From positions 1-38,199 of the forward strand of contig NZ_JADMKC010000015.1 of assembly GCF_018780105.1 (NCBI RefSeq): a stretch of DNA of 38,199 nucleotides, written 5' to 3'. This stretch comes from Thiobacillus sp. GTDB lineage: Bacteria > Pseudomonadota > Gammaproteobacteria > Burkholderiales > Thiobacillaceae. Shown piece after piece: positions 24,971 through 33,767 of the stretch. Under the pieces are notes generated by a model. It ran no database searches. It saw only the letters and a program-made list of their open reading frames with translations, and was not told the DNA's origin. Position numbers and translations under genes: made by a program. Each line of letters opens with the position of its first letter. Position 1 is the stretch's first letter.

Positions 24971-25187
24971 GCCCGTGACCCGACCACGAATTGAGTTAAA
25001 AACAAATAGCCCGAATAGCTCAGTTTCATCGACTCATTATTTCTTAACCGCGTCATTTTGGGTGTCTAACATACCGCCCGTCGCATCCAGCCGCCGCGCT
25101 GGATCGATATAGCCCGGCCCCACGCCACCGTGCGCTGGCTCGCCGGGCAGCACACCCAACCCTAACTATTAAAAGTGAGAAATATTC

Positions 25188-25877
25188 ATGAAGTCGATTC
25201 TTCTTCGCAGCCTCGTGGCCCTGGCTGTCTCCACGATTGCCTTTGGCGCGCAGGCCGCCAGCTACAACACCAACCTGATCGTCAACGGCGACGCCGAGAG
25301 CGGTGTCACCGGCTGGACTCCGCTCGACGAGCTCACCCCCTTGTTCATGGCCGTCGAGTACGGCAACAACTGGGTGATGCCTAGCCAACCCGGCCCGGCC
25401 GATCGCGGCGCGATGATGTTCGCCGGCACATCCGGCTTCGGCTATTCCGCGGGTTACCAGATCCTGGATCTGAGCGCTAATGCCGCCGCCATCGCCACTG
25501 GCACCCAGGGCTTCCAGTTGACCGGCTGGCTGGGTGGCTGGACGAACCAGGGCGACAACGCGATGCTGCTGGTCAGCTTCCTGGACAGCAACGGCGCTGA
25601 ATTGAGCGTTGCCCAGCTGGGCCCGGTCCTGCCCGCCGATCGCGACAACTTGACCGGCCTGTACTACCGCGCAAGCAGCGGTTTCCTGCCCACCGCCACC
25701 ACCCAGGTGATGTTCAAGCTGGACATGGAGCGTCTGGTCAGCACCGACAACGACGGCTACGCCGACAACCTGTCCTTCGTGCTGACCCCGGTGCCGGAAC
25801 CCGAGACTTACGCGCTGATGCTGGCCGGTCTGGGTCTGGTGGGTTTCGCTGCCCGCCGTTCCCGCGCCGCTCGCTAA
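25188..25877 (+). CDS. PEP-CTERM sorting-domain exported protein
   Basis: The 229-residue protein starts with a clear signal peptide ending at FGAQA-A (about residue 23). Next come a beta-sandwich-like body with NLIVNGDAESG and GWLGG motifs typical of choice-of-anchor type PEP-CTERM proteins, and a VPEPETYALMLAGLG-helix-RRSRAAR C-terminal tag. It would be exported, cut by exosortase and placed in the envelope or extracellular polymer. A GTGAG site precedes the ATG. It stands alone, followed by a hairpin and then the Tat phospholipase gene. Confidence 0.93.
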   Translation: MKSILLRSLVALAVSTIAFGAQAASYNTNLIVNGDAESGVTGWTPLDELTPLFMAVEYGNNWVMPSQPGPADRGAMMFAGTSGFGYSAGYQILDLSANAAAIATGTQGFQLTGWLGGWTNQGDNAMLLVSFLDSNGAELSVAQLGPVLPADRDNLTGLYYRASSGFLPTATTQVMFKLDMERLVSTDNDGYADNLSFVLTPVPEPETYALMLAGLGLVGFAARRSRAAR

Positions 25878-25898
25878 GCTAAGTCAGGACTGAGCACA

Positions 25899-25921
25899 GG
25901 AGGCGACCCCAGGCCGCCTCC
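25899..25921 (+). terminator. GC hairpin after the PEP-CTERM gene
   Basis: GGAGGCG (25899-25905) and CGCCTCC (25915-25921) pair perfectly across a 9-nt loop, 21 nt after the stop codon. There is no T-run, so it may only stabilise the message. A second dyad with GTCAT and ATGAC arms follows at about 25951-25970. Confidence 0.4.
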
Positions 25922-26032
25922 CCGCTTGCACCCTGCGCGGTGCGACACGTGTCATCCCGCCGGAATGACGGAACCGGACATGCCCAGCATCCCCCGATTC
26001 CCATTCCGGCGTTCCATTCTTAAGGACAACCC

Positions 26033-28222
26033 ATGAGCAATATAAACCGTCGCGAATTTCTGCGCGCTCTGGCCTCGAGCGCCGGCGCGGCAACTGCCCT
26101 TTCCATGCTTCCCCTGTCGATCCAGCGCGCCCTGGCCATCGAGCCCAACATGCGCACCGGCACGATCCAGGACGTGGAGCACATCGTCATCCTGACCCAG
26201 GAAAACCGTTCCTTCGACCACTACTTCGGCACGCTGCCCGGTGTACGCGGATTCGCCGATCCGTTCCCGATCCCCGTGGCCAACTCGACCGGCATCACCG
26301 GCAAGAACGTCTGGGTGCAGCCCAACCAGTCGGTCAGGACCGCGGGCCAGCCAGTGGCCCCGTTCCACCTCAACACGGTTCAGCATTTCGAATACATGCG
26401 CGTCGAAGGCACGCCCCATTCCTGGACCGATGCCCAGAACGCCTGGAACAACGGCCGCATGAACGCCTGGCCCAGGGCCAAGAACAACCATTCCATGGGC
26501 TATTTCACCGCCGAGGACATGCCCTTCCAGTTCGCCCTGGCCAACGCCTTCACGATCTGCGATGCCTACCATTGCTCGTTCCAGGGCGGCACCAACACCA
26601 ACCGCCTGTTCCTGTGGACCGGCAGCAACGATCCGCTGGCCCTGGGCAACGGCCCGGCCACCTACAACGATTACGACTGGTTCGATGCCAACCCCGGCAA
26701 CGACGGCGGCTACAGCTGGACGACCTACCCGGAGCGGCTCGAAGCCGCGGGCATCACCTGGCAGGTTTACGAAAACATGGAGGATAACTTCACCGACAAC
26801 AGCCTGGCCGGTTTCCATAATTTCCGCGACGCCTGGTTCCAGCGCCCCGGCTATTCCGAGGCCCTGCGCCAGCGCGGCATCAGCACACGGGACCTGGACA
26901 TGCTCAAGGCGGACGTGCTGGCCGGCACGTTGCCGCAGGTGTCATGGATCGTCGCCACCGCCGATGGCTCCGAGCATCCCGGACCGTCCAGCCCGGCCCA
27001 GGGCGCCGACTATACTTCGCGGGTGCTGGATGCCCTGACCGCCAACCCCGAGGTGTGGAGCAAGACCGTCCTGCTCATCAATTTCGACGAGAACGACGGT
27101 TTCTTCGACCACATGCCGCCGCCGGCCGCGCCGTCCTACACCAGCTGGAACGACGATCCGGCTCTGGCCGTCACGGCCGGTGCCTCCACCGTCGACACCA
27201 GCGGCGAGTATCACGAACACCTGGTCAGCTACCACAACACCGCCACCGAGCAGAGCCTGCTGCACCGCACCTATGGCCTGGGCCCGCGCGTGCCCATGTA
27301 CGTGGTGTCGCCCTGGAGCAAGGGCGGCTGGGTCAACTCCGAGGTGTTCGACCACGTTTCGGTGATCCGCTTCATCGAGGCCCGATTCGGCGTCATGGAA
27401 CCCAACATCAGCGCCTGGCGTCGCGCCGTGTGCGGTGACCTGACCTCCGCCTTCAACTTCTCCGACCCCAACGACACCGAGTTCTTCAGCAAGCTGCCCC
27501 CGACGTTCGCCCTGGCCAAGAAGGCGCGCGAGCTGCCGGCACACACCACGCCGCCCACCCCGACGACCATCACCTTGCCGGAGCAGGCCGCCGGGATTCG
27601 CCCCGCGCGCGCGCTGCCCTACGCTCTGCATGTGGCCAGCCAGATCAAATCCGCCACCCAGGTGAAGCTGGCGTTCGACAACACCGGGAATGCGACGGCG
27701 GTGTTCCATGTCTATGACCGTCTCAACCTGACGGCCATCCCGCGCCGCTACACGGTAGAGCCCGGCAAACAGCTCACCGATGCCTGGAATGCCGCCGCCA
27801 CCGGCGCTTATGACCTGTGGGTACTGGGGCCGAACGGCTTCCACCGCCATTTCACCGGCAACGCCAAGCGCGCGATCCTGGCGACCCAGCCCAATCCGGA
27901 TGTCGAGGTGACCTACGATGCCGTCAATGGGATGTTGGATATCAAGCTGATCAACACCGGCAGCAGTGCGTGCGTGTTCAGCGTGACCGCCAACAAGTAT
28001 TTCCCGGCGACACCGGCCTACCATACCGTCAAGGCACATGCTGAACACAGCCTGTCCCTGGCGCTGGAGGCGAGCGCGTATTGGTATGACTTCTCGGTCA
28101 AGGTGCGGGGGCAGGCCGATTTCAGCCGCCGCCTGGCCGGCCACCTGGAAACGGGCGAACACTCCTTCAGCGACCCGGCGATGGCGGGCGTAGCGATCGC
28201 GGATCAATACCGCCTTGCCTGA
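26033..28222 (+). CDS. Tat-exported phospholipase C (phosphoesterase family)
   Basis: The 729-residue protein hydrolyses phospholipid head groups outside the cytoplasm. The twin-arginine signal is INRREFLRALA (Arg6-Arg7), with cleavage near ALA at about 35. The catalytic N-terminal domain begins with VILTQENRSFDHYFG (Asn58 region) and includes INFDENDGFFDHM. It extends to about 500. The C-terminal 200 residues form two DUF756-type beta domains. Length and layout match Pseudomonas non-haemolytic PlcN. Choline phospholipids are the usual substrate of the family; substrate choice is not visible here. The gene is monocistronic, between a hairpin and a strong terminator. Confidence 0.95.
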   Translation: MSNINRREFLRALASSAGAATALSMLPLSIQRALAIEPNMRTGTIQDVEHIVILTQENRSFDHYFGTLPGVRGFADPFPIPVANSTGITGKNVWVQPNQSVRTAGQPVAPFHLNTVQHFEYMRVEGTPHSWTDAQNAWNNGRMNAWPRAKNNHSMGYFTAEDMPFQFALANAFTICDAYHCSFQGGTNTNRLFLWTGSNDPLALGNGPATYNDYDWFDANPGNDGGYSWTTYPERLEAAGITWQVYENMEDNFTDNSLAGFHNFRDAWFQRPGYSEALRQRGISTRDLDMLKADVLAGTLPQVSWIVATADGSEHPGPSSPAQGADYTSRVLDALTANPEVWSKTVLLINFDENDGFFDHMPPPAAPSYTSWNDDPALAVTAGASTVDTSGEYHEHLVSYHNTATEQSLLHRTYGLGPRVPMYVVSPWSKGGWVNSEVFDHVSVIRFIEARFGVMEPNISAWRRAVCGDLTSAFNFSDPNDTEFFSKLPPTFALAKKARELPAHTTPPTPTTITLPEQAAGIRPARALPYALHVASQIKSATQVKLAFDNTGNATAVFHVYDRLNLTAIPRRYTVEPGKQLTDAWNAAATGAYDLWVLGPNGFHRHFTGNAKRAILATQPNPDVEVTYDAVNGMLDIKLINTGSSACVFSVTANKYFPATPAYHTVKAHAEHSLSLALEASAYWYDFSVKVRGQADFSRRLAGHLETGEHSFSDPAMAGVAIADQYRLA

Positions 28223-28248
28223 TCCATAGTCACCCACGGCTAGTTTTA

Positions 28249-28280
28249 GGGCGCGGCGCGATAGCCGCGCCCTTTTTTTT
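28249..28280 (+). terminator. Rho-independent terminator after phospholipase C
   Basis: GGGCGCGGC (28249-28257) and GCCGCGCCC (28264-28272) form a perfect 9-bp stem with a 6-nt loop and eight T residues. It lies 26 nt after the stop codon. Confidence 0.93.
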
Positions 28281-28458
28281 AGCCTCTCGATTGATCGCGG
28301 TAACAATAGGGCAGTAATCCAGGGACTGGGCTCGAATGGACGCTACGCGCTTGACGGGTCCCAGGTCGCGCGATGTTCGGACTCTGTTCTTCGCAGGATG
28401 CGCCGGGTTACACTTTCTGCTCCGCGGCCTTCCGGCCAATCTGGGGAAATAAGCAACC

Positions 28459-29394
28459 ATGTCCCAACAGCATCCCATCATCGCGGTCACCGGATCGTCC
28501 GGTTCCGGCCTGTCCACGATACGCCACGCATTCAAGTTCATTTTCGAGCGCCTGAACATCAAACCCGCGATCGTTCATGGCGACGGTTTCCGGCGTTATT
28601 CCGACCGGCAGTTCGCCGCCTTGCTGGAGGAATCGCGGGGCAGCGGCAGCAAGGTTTCCTGGTTCGGGCCCGAGTGCAATCATTTCCCGGAGCTGGAATC
28701 GTTTTTCAGGACCTATGGCGAATGCGGCAGCGGGGTGGTTCGCCAGTATGCGCACACGGCCGAACACGGCGAGGCATTGGGGGTGCAACCTGGCGAGTTC
28801 ACGCCCTGGTCACCGCTGCAGCCGGGCAGTGATCTCTTGTTCTACGAGGGGCAGCACGGCGGCCTGGTGGCCAACACCTGGACGCGTCGTAAAGCCTCGT
28901 GCCAATTTCCGCCGGAAATAGACCGGCGCGCGGGACGCCAGGGCATCGACGTGGCCCAGCATGTGGACCTGCTGATCGGCGTAGCGCCTGCCATCAACCT
29001 GGAGTGGATACAGAAGATCCACCGCGACTGCAAAAAGGGCACGTGCACACCCGAAGAATCGGTGGAAACCATCCTGCGCCGCATGGACGACTACATCCAT
29101 TACATCGTTCCCCAATTCGGCCTGACCGATATCAATATCCAGCGCATGCCGCTGGTGGATACCTCCGATCCGTTCATTGCGCGCGACGTGCCGCTGGCCG
29201 ACGAATCGCTGTGCGTCATCCACTTCCGCGACCGCGAGCGCCATGATTTCCCCGATTTTCTCGAGCGCATTCCCGGCGCCTACATGTCGCGCCCGACCAC
29301 GATGGTGGTGCCCAACAATAACCTGCGCCTGGCCCTCGGCGTGATTTGTGCTCCGATTCTGGCCAAATTCATGGAGGCGCGCAGCGGTTCATGA
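28459..29394 (+). CDS. prkB: Phosphoribulokinase (proteobacterial type)
   Basis: The 311-residue enzyme phosphorylates ribulose-5-phosphate to ribulose-1,5-bisphosphate, the CO2 acceptor of the Calvin cycle. The P-loop is GSSGSGLST at residues 12-20. Family motifs DLLFYEGQHGG, QHVDLLIGVAPAINLEWIQK, PQFGLTDINIQRMP and DTSDPFIARDVP are all present, and the length is as expected. The P-loop lacks the usual Walker A Lys, as is normal in this class, though Leu in place of the common Thr is unusual. No RuBisCO or other cbb genes are adjacent. The 236-bp upstream gap contains a family B fragment (about 28323). Confidence 0.94.
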   Translation: MSQQHPIIAVTGSSGSGLSTIRHAFKFIFERLNIKPAIVHGDGFRRYSDRQFAALLEESRGSGSKVSWFGPECNHFPELESFFRTYGECGSGVVRQYAHTAEHGEALGVQPGEFTPWSPLQPGSDLLFYEGQHGGLVANTWTRRKASCQFPPEIDRRAGRQGIDVAQHVDLLIGVAPAINLEWIQKIHRDCKKGTCTPEESVETILRRMDDYIHYIVPQFGLTDINIQRMPLVDTSDPFIARDVPLADESLCVIHFRDRERHDFPDFLERIPGAYMSRPTTMVVPNNNLRLALGVICAPILAKFMEARSGS

Positions 29395-29625
29395 ATCAAA
29401 GGGATCGGGCTCGAAATATTGCACCTACCCACTTTTGATCACTTCGGTTCTTTCCAATGAACACATCCCATGCTTGGAAGTTTTGAGTGGAACTGGCTTG
29501 GCAGACTGTGGGCTGGTGTGGGCAGCATCGAGTTGGTGCTTTTGCTACCTGATCGTCAAATGGAAATCCAGTTAAGGCTCAACTAAGGGGCCGGGCTCGA
29601 AAAATTTCCGCTCAAAGGAGAAGTG

Positions 29626-30294
29626 ATGTTTCGGATGTTGTTAGGTAGCGTTCTATTTGCAGCCGTCGGTTTAGCCCATTCTGCAGGATCCGAAATGGTT
29701 CAGGATCCTGGTTTTAAGCTGGGAGGGAGATCCGCTGTCGAGTTGTCGGCTGACTGGTGGAAGTGGGCTATGTCCAGCCCAGCAGAAATCAATCCAGTTC
29801 GCGATATGTCGGGCGCACAGTGTGGTACGGGGCAAAAGGGGGCGGTATGGTTTCTCGCTGGCGGCTTCGGGTCATCCAAGATCAAGCGGAGCTGCACGAT
29901 TCCGGCAGGTAAACACATATTCTTTCCCGTGATCAATATGGCCTACTGGCCACGCGAGGAAAACAATGGCTTTACGTGTGACCAGGCCATGAAAAACGCA
30001 GCCATGAACAATGACACGGCTCTCGACTTGTTCGTTGAATTGGATGGCGCAGCTGTAACAGAGCCAAAAAAATATAGAGCCAGAACCCGCAAATGCTTTG
30101 ATATTTTTGAACGGGTTCCCAAAAGCCAGATGCCTTTTAATGCCTATCCGTCTGCGTCCGATGGATATTGGATTCTGCTTAAGCCTTTAAAGCCGGGCAA
30201 ACACCTGCTCAAGTTTGGAGGGCGATACAACACCACAAGCACCGACTACGGGCGCATGGTGCAAGATATTGAGTATGAAATATCGGTCAATTAA
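29626..30294 (+). CDS. Secreted protein of unknown function
   Basis: The 222-residue protein has a signal peptide (1 to about 18, ending AHSAG). The mature part contains WWKWAMSSPAEINPVRDMSG, AQCGTGQKGAVWFLAGG and CTIPAGKHIFFPVIN. Four mature cysteines (AQCGTG, SCTIP, TCDQA, KCFDI) could form disulfides in the periplasm. I know similar WWxW/VWFLAG proteins only as uncharacterised. AAGGAG precedes the ATG at 29626; the GTG three bases upstream is less well spaced. The gene is somewhat richer in A and T than its neighbours. The 231-bp gap before it carries family B fragments at about 29399 and 29586. Confidence 0.8.
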   Translation: MFRMLLGSVLFAAVGLAHSAGSEMVQDPGFKLGGRSAVELSADWWKWAMSSPAEINPVRDMSGAQCGTGQKGAVWFLAGGFGSSKIKRSCTIPAGKHIFFPVINMAYWPREENNGFTCDQAMKNAAMNNDTALDLFVELDGAAVTEPKKYRARTRKCFDIFERVPKSQMPFNAYPSASDGYWILLKPLKPGKHLLKFGGRYNTTSTDYGRMVQDIEYEISVN

Positions 30295-30374
30295 TAACTG
30301 CCTGGGTTAGTTCAGCTTCGTACAGACCACGGGGTTAACCTGCCATCGAACCCATGACCGGATAGAAATCAGCG

Positions 30375-31427
30375 ATGCTGAAATTCCTGCAGTCGCTTTT
30401 GAGCGGTGACCCGTCAAGGCCTTCATCCGGGGCGCGATCCGAGCCCATCCCCGAGCTCCCCTTGAGGGTGGAGGTTCCGGGGGCACAAGGGCTGCCGCTT
30501 GAACCCCTGATCCGGCGTGTTAACGGGTTCCCGCATTTCGATTGGGATGCGGTGTATCAGTGGATCGATACATTGCCTGATGACAAGCAAGCTGCTGCCT
30601 GGGGTGGGTGCGAGCAGGCCTGGCTCGCTCACTTGCGGGATTCGCTGGGCGGCGATTATTCGCTGAGTGAAGCAGGCGATGCCGTGTTGCTGTCATCCCT
30701 GGAGCCGAATGTGGCGAAGGCAACGCTTGAATTCATGACCAGGACGGAAAGCCGGATCGTTCGTTTGCTCGATGGCGTGGCGCGAATATCTGACTGGGGA
30801 ATGAATATTCTGGTTGTTTTCGACGATGGCGATGCGTATTACCGCTACGTGTCGCACTTCTACCCTGAGTCAGGCGAGTTTGCGATGAGCGGCGGCATGT
30901 ACATTCATGCGGGGTGCGGTCATTTCGTAACGGTGAAAGCCGATCTTCGTGCGATTGAGCCGGTGATCGTTCACGAGCTGGTACATGGTCTGGTGAGCCA
31001 CCTGCCCATTCCGGCCTGGCTCAATGAGGGGCTTGCAGTTAACACGGAGCATCGTTTGAGCCCTTCAGGATCGCCCCTGTTCTCCCCGCAAGAGATGCAC
31101 GCCAAGCATCAGGGTTTTTGGGGTGCCGATGAAATACAGGAATTCTGGTCGGGCAAGTCCTTCCTTCGTCCGGACGACGGCAACATGCTTTCGTATGACC
31201 TGGCGCGCATTCTTGTTGATCAACTAAGCGATGATTGGCCGCGTTTTGCCGCTTTCGTGAATGAGGCGAATTTGGCAGACGCCGGCGCCGAAGCCGCGAC
31301 GCAGCACTTCGCTATGGATTTGGGCGAGGCGGCCAGTGCTTTGCTGGAAAAGGAGCCCGATGGCGCCTGGCGTCCAGCCCCAACGAAATGGATTGAAGCG
31401 CCTGAGAGAGGGGCTTTCTCTGGCTAA
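30375..31427 (+). CDS. Gluzincin-like zinc metallopeptidase
   Basis: The 350-residue protein has HELVHGL (His200, Glu201, His204), and 14 residues further WLNEGLA with Glu218 as the third zinc ligand. This is the HExxH...NEG(L/F)A layout of peptidase MA-type gluzincins. No signal peptide or membrane anchor is evident, although the first ten residues are mildly hydrophobic. The N-terminal 190 residues are of unknown function. The start codon lies about 80 bp after the previous gene. A terminator overlaps its stop codon. The substrate is unknown. Confidence 0.82.
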   Translation: MLKFLQSLLSGDPSRPSSGARSEPIPELPLRVEVPGAQGLPLEPLIRRVNGFPHFDWDAVYQWIDTLPDDKQAAAWGGCEQAWLAHLRDSLGGDYSLSEAGDAVLLSSLEPNVAKATLEFMTRTESRIVRLLDGVARISDWGMNILVVFDDGDAYYRYVSHFYPESGEFAMSGGMYIHAGCGHFVTVKADLRAIEPVIVHELVHGLVSHLPIPAWLNEGLAVNTEHRLSPSGSPLFSPQEMHAKHQGFWGADEIQEFWSGKSFLRPDDGNMLSYDLARILVDQLSDDWPRFAAFVNEANLADAGAEAATQHFAMDLGEAASALLEKEPDGAWRPAPTKWIEAPERGAFSG

Positions 31428-31460
31428 AGGGGGCAGTTCAAGCTGGCCCCCTTTGCTTTT
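31426..31460 (+). terminator. Terminator overlapping the gluzincin stop codon
   Basis: AAAGGGGGC (31426-31434) and GCCCCCTTT (31446-31454) form a perfect 9-bp stem with an 11-nt loop, followed by GCTTTTT. The first two bases of the stem belong to the stop codon. The arms resemble family B ends, so this terminator may have arisen from a repeat. Confidence 0.75.
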
Positions 31461-31547
31461 TCCTTGTTCGATGAGGCTAAAGCAGGACGGCATCAATAAA
31501 ACAAGAAACCGGTAGACTCGCCGGCCATGACAAAGGGGAGGGATGTA

Positions 31548-32132
31548 ATGCGTAACATCAAGGCAGGCCGTTTGGTCAGGGGCAGTTCATCCGTCAAGTT
31601 CGCGATCCTGCTCATGCTGCTGGCCGGATTGGGGATCGCGGTGGATTACCGCATGAGCATTCCCGGTTCGAGCGTGGTCGACAGGCTGTACGCCAGGCCG
31701 GTCGTGCTGGATACGGATGCGCTGAGCGGGGATAGCCAACTCAGCATCAAGCAGGCTTATCACTATCTCCACCACACCTGTGCAGCTGAACACGGCATCC
31801 TTGGCGATTCCGTCTGCTGGGCAACCATTTCAGAATTCAACGGCATCGATGCGCGCCTGATCGCCTTCTTCTTTCGCAACGACCGTCTATCGGCCGTACG
31901 GGTTGCCTTCCCTGCTGAGAGCCATCCAAAAGTGCTTGCGCTGATGCAAAAGCGATTCGGCCCAGAGCGTCGGTTTGGGCAGCGTACCGATGCGTTCGGC
32001 AACAAGATTGTCGGCTGGATGCGGCCCTCCGGAGCCATTGCCATCAATGACAGCGTAGAAGGCGACGAGGAACCGTTTGTGTTGTGGACGTCGACTGACG
32101 CGATATTGATGAGGCTGCTCGGAAAACCATAA
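31548..32132 (+). CDS. Unrecognised membrane-anchored protein
   Basis: The 194-residue protein has one N-terminal membrane helix (about 17-32) after a basic stretch, then an extracytoplasmic domain of about 160 residues with two cysteines (HTCAAE and VCWAT). I cannot name a family. The domain contains alternating beta-like stretches (LIAFFFRNDRLSAVRVAF) reminiscent of small periplasmic modules. The ATG at 31548 is chosen because AAGGGGAGGG lies just before it; an ATG at 31527 sits upstream of that site. It has its own terminator-separated transcription unit. Confidence 0.7.
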   Translation: MRNIKAGRLVRGSSSVKFAILLMLLAGLGIAVDYRMSIPGSSVVDRLYARPVVLDTDALSGDSQLSIKQAYHYLHHTCAAEHGILGDSVCWATISEFNGIDARLIAFFFRNDRLSAVRVAFPAESHPKVLALMQKRFGPERRFGQRTDAFGNKIVGWMRPSGAIAINDSVEGDEEPFVLWTSTDAILMRLLGKP

Positions 32133-32258
32133 CAACTAAAAACCAAAGAAAATTAAACGCGACCATCATTGCTTTCAGTTTCATTTGACCAGTCGGTGCG
32201 CGACAGGGCTGCAAAGGCCGACGACCAGCCTGATGGGGGGCGCGCCATCCGTCTGAAA

Positions 32259-32504
32259 TCACGCTTGATCGGAGCGCCCGGGATGATTGCCTGATCGCTG
32301 CCTGAGTGGGGTGAGGATGTCCGCCAGGCCGTTGTGATCGATTTCCTGCATCAGGGCCAGCAAGCGGCCAATTTCACCCGGAGGGAATCCTTTGCGCGCG
32401 AACCAGTTGAGGTAATTGCCGGGCAGGTCCGCAATGATGCGGCCCTTGTGCATGCCAAATGGCATCTCCCGGGTGACGAGCAACTCCAGGTCCTTTGGAC
32501 TCAT
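32259..32504 (-). CDS. DUF3820 family protein
   Basis: The 81-residue protein matches the DUF3820 pattern: MPFGMHKGRIIADLPGNYL, NWFARKGFPPGEIGRLLALM and a closing NGL...PLR. Members are annotated as putative quorum-sensing-regulated virulence factors, but their function is not established. It starts 16 nt after the stop of the DMT transporter gene on the same strand, so the two are probably co-transcribed. Confidence 0.88.
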   Translation of the reverse strand: MSPKDLELLVTREMPFGMHKGRIIADLPGNYLNWFARKGFPPGEIGRLLALMQEIDHNGLADILTPLRQRSGNHPGRSDQA

Positions 32505-32520
32505 GACTGAACTGCCCCCT

Positions 32521-33438
32521 TCATCCTCGTTTTGCCAATTGATGTGTGGCGCCCAGAACAGCGCCGATGGTCACCAGCACGACGCCGGCAATGGTCACGG
32601 CATCGAGAGATTCCTTCAACAAGGGCACGGCTGCCACGGCCGAGATGCCAGGAACCATGGCCAGCATGAGGGTTGCGCGCTGTGGCCCGATGTTGTGGAT
32701 GGCGTAGGCGAACAGCAGGCCGGCAATCGAGGCAGCCAGGATGCCTTGATAAACGCCTTGCAACAGAATGAAGGACAGGGGAACGGTAGTGATGGCCTTG
32801 GGCAGGAACAGCAGATAAACGGGCGTGTAGCAAACCATTGAAATCACGGCGATACCGATCGTGGCGTCGAGTGGCGGGACATGCCAATGCTTGAGCAACA
32901 AGCCAAAGCAGGCGTAGCTGACTGCGGCAAGGAGAAAGAACACATCCCCTACCCATTGATGGGCGGGTGCCCCGGAAAGTTGACCAAAGCTGTGGAGGCC
33001 AATCAGCACGATCCCCAAACCTGCGACCAGCAGGGCGAATTCAGTCCGGATTCCTGGGCGATGCCCGAGTATGAGCCAGGCGATCAACGCACTCGCAAAG
33101 GGAATGCCGCCATTGACCAGAATGCCCGCATGGGCGGCCGGCGCAAGGGAAAAGCCCGAGTAGACCAATAAGGCGTAACCCATGCCACCAAACGCGGCCA
33201 GCACGGCAAGCCGCGGCCACTCGAGGTGGCGCCATCGGGTCAACACAAACGGAAGACAGACGATTCCCGAGACGACAAACCGTATGGCTGCCATGTCATA
33301 GGGGGTAAGTGGGCTGCGTCCGCCCAGCCGGGAAACGATGTTGAACCCGGACCAGACCACGATCACTGCAGCTGCAGCCGCAAAGCCTTTGAGCAGGTGG
33401 GAACGGTGATCCGGAATGGGTAGGGCTGCATCTGTCAT
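32521..33438 (-). CDS. DMT-superfamily (EamA) transporter
   Basis: The 305-residue protein has ten predicted membrane helices in two EamA repeats (about 15-150 and 165-298). Typical motifs are VVWSGFNIVSRLG in the first helix and ISAVAAVPLLKESL near the end of the second repeat. EamA proteins export amino acids, nucleosides or drugs; the cargo cannot be told from sequence. The ATG at 33438 has no strong ribosome site. It probably forms an operon with the DUF3820 gene downstream. Confidence 0.92.
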   Translation of the reverse strand: MTDAALPIPDHRSHLLKGFAAAAAVIVVWSGFNIVSRLGGRSPLTPYDMAAIRFVVSGIVCLPFVLTRWRHLEWPRLAVLAAFGGMGYALLVYSGFSLAPAAHAGILVNGGIPFASALIAWLILGHRPGIRTEFALLVAGLGIVLIGLHSFGQLSGAPAHQWVGDVFFLLAAVSYACFGLLLKHWHVPPLDATIGIAVISMVCYTPVYLLFLPKAITTVPLSFILLQGVYQGILAASIAGLLFAYAIHNIGPQRATLMLAMVPGISAVAAVPLLKESLDAVTIAGVVLVTIGAVLGATHQLAKRG

Positions 33439-33613
33439 GCGATGGGCTTCTAGGGTAAGCGGTGCTACTCACATTACCACTGACAGCCAATCCATCGGGT
33501 CGTGAACCAATAACTAAAAGGGCCAGTTCCGGGTTGCTTTTGAGTAAACGGTTTCAACCGAACAAGAGTGGGAAGACCACGGTTTCGCATGACCGGGCGC
33601 GACTTCGGACTTC

Positions 33614-33689
33614 GGGGTCAGGGCTTGCAGTCACACATTTCAATCGATGCAAGTCGAAATGGGAATGCTGCAATGCAAGACCTGCCTCC
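33614..33689. repeat. Family A palindrome copy with long inner segment
   Basis: GGGGTCAGGGCTTGCAG starts it and TGCAAGACCTGCCTCC ends it, with about 43 bp between. A family B-like AAAGGGCCAGTTCC lies at about 33518. The 329-bp gap 33439-33767 has no supportable gene. Confidence 0.7.
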
Positions 33690-33767
33690 GACGTTTGTGA
33701 CTCCATGGCTTGCGAGCTTGTGACAACGGGAAGCTCGAGCCTCAGTGCTTGATGTCACGGGCCAGAC

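Noticed and set aside
24941..25030. tRNA-like 5' ends (GGTTAGCTCAGT and GCCCGAATAGCTCAGT)
   Set aside because: They resemble the first 15 bases of tRNAs but no anticodon arm, T-arm or matching acceptor strand follows, so no tRNA gene can be built.
29470..29586. Possible 38-codon gene starting MLGSFEWNWLGRLW
   Set aside because: No ribosome binding site, ends in repeat DNA, and no recognisable motif; likely chance.
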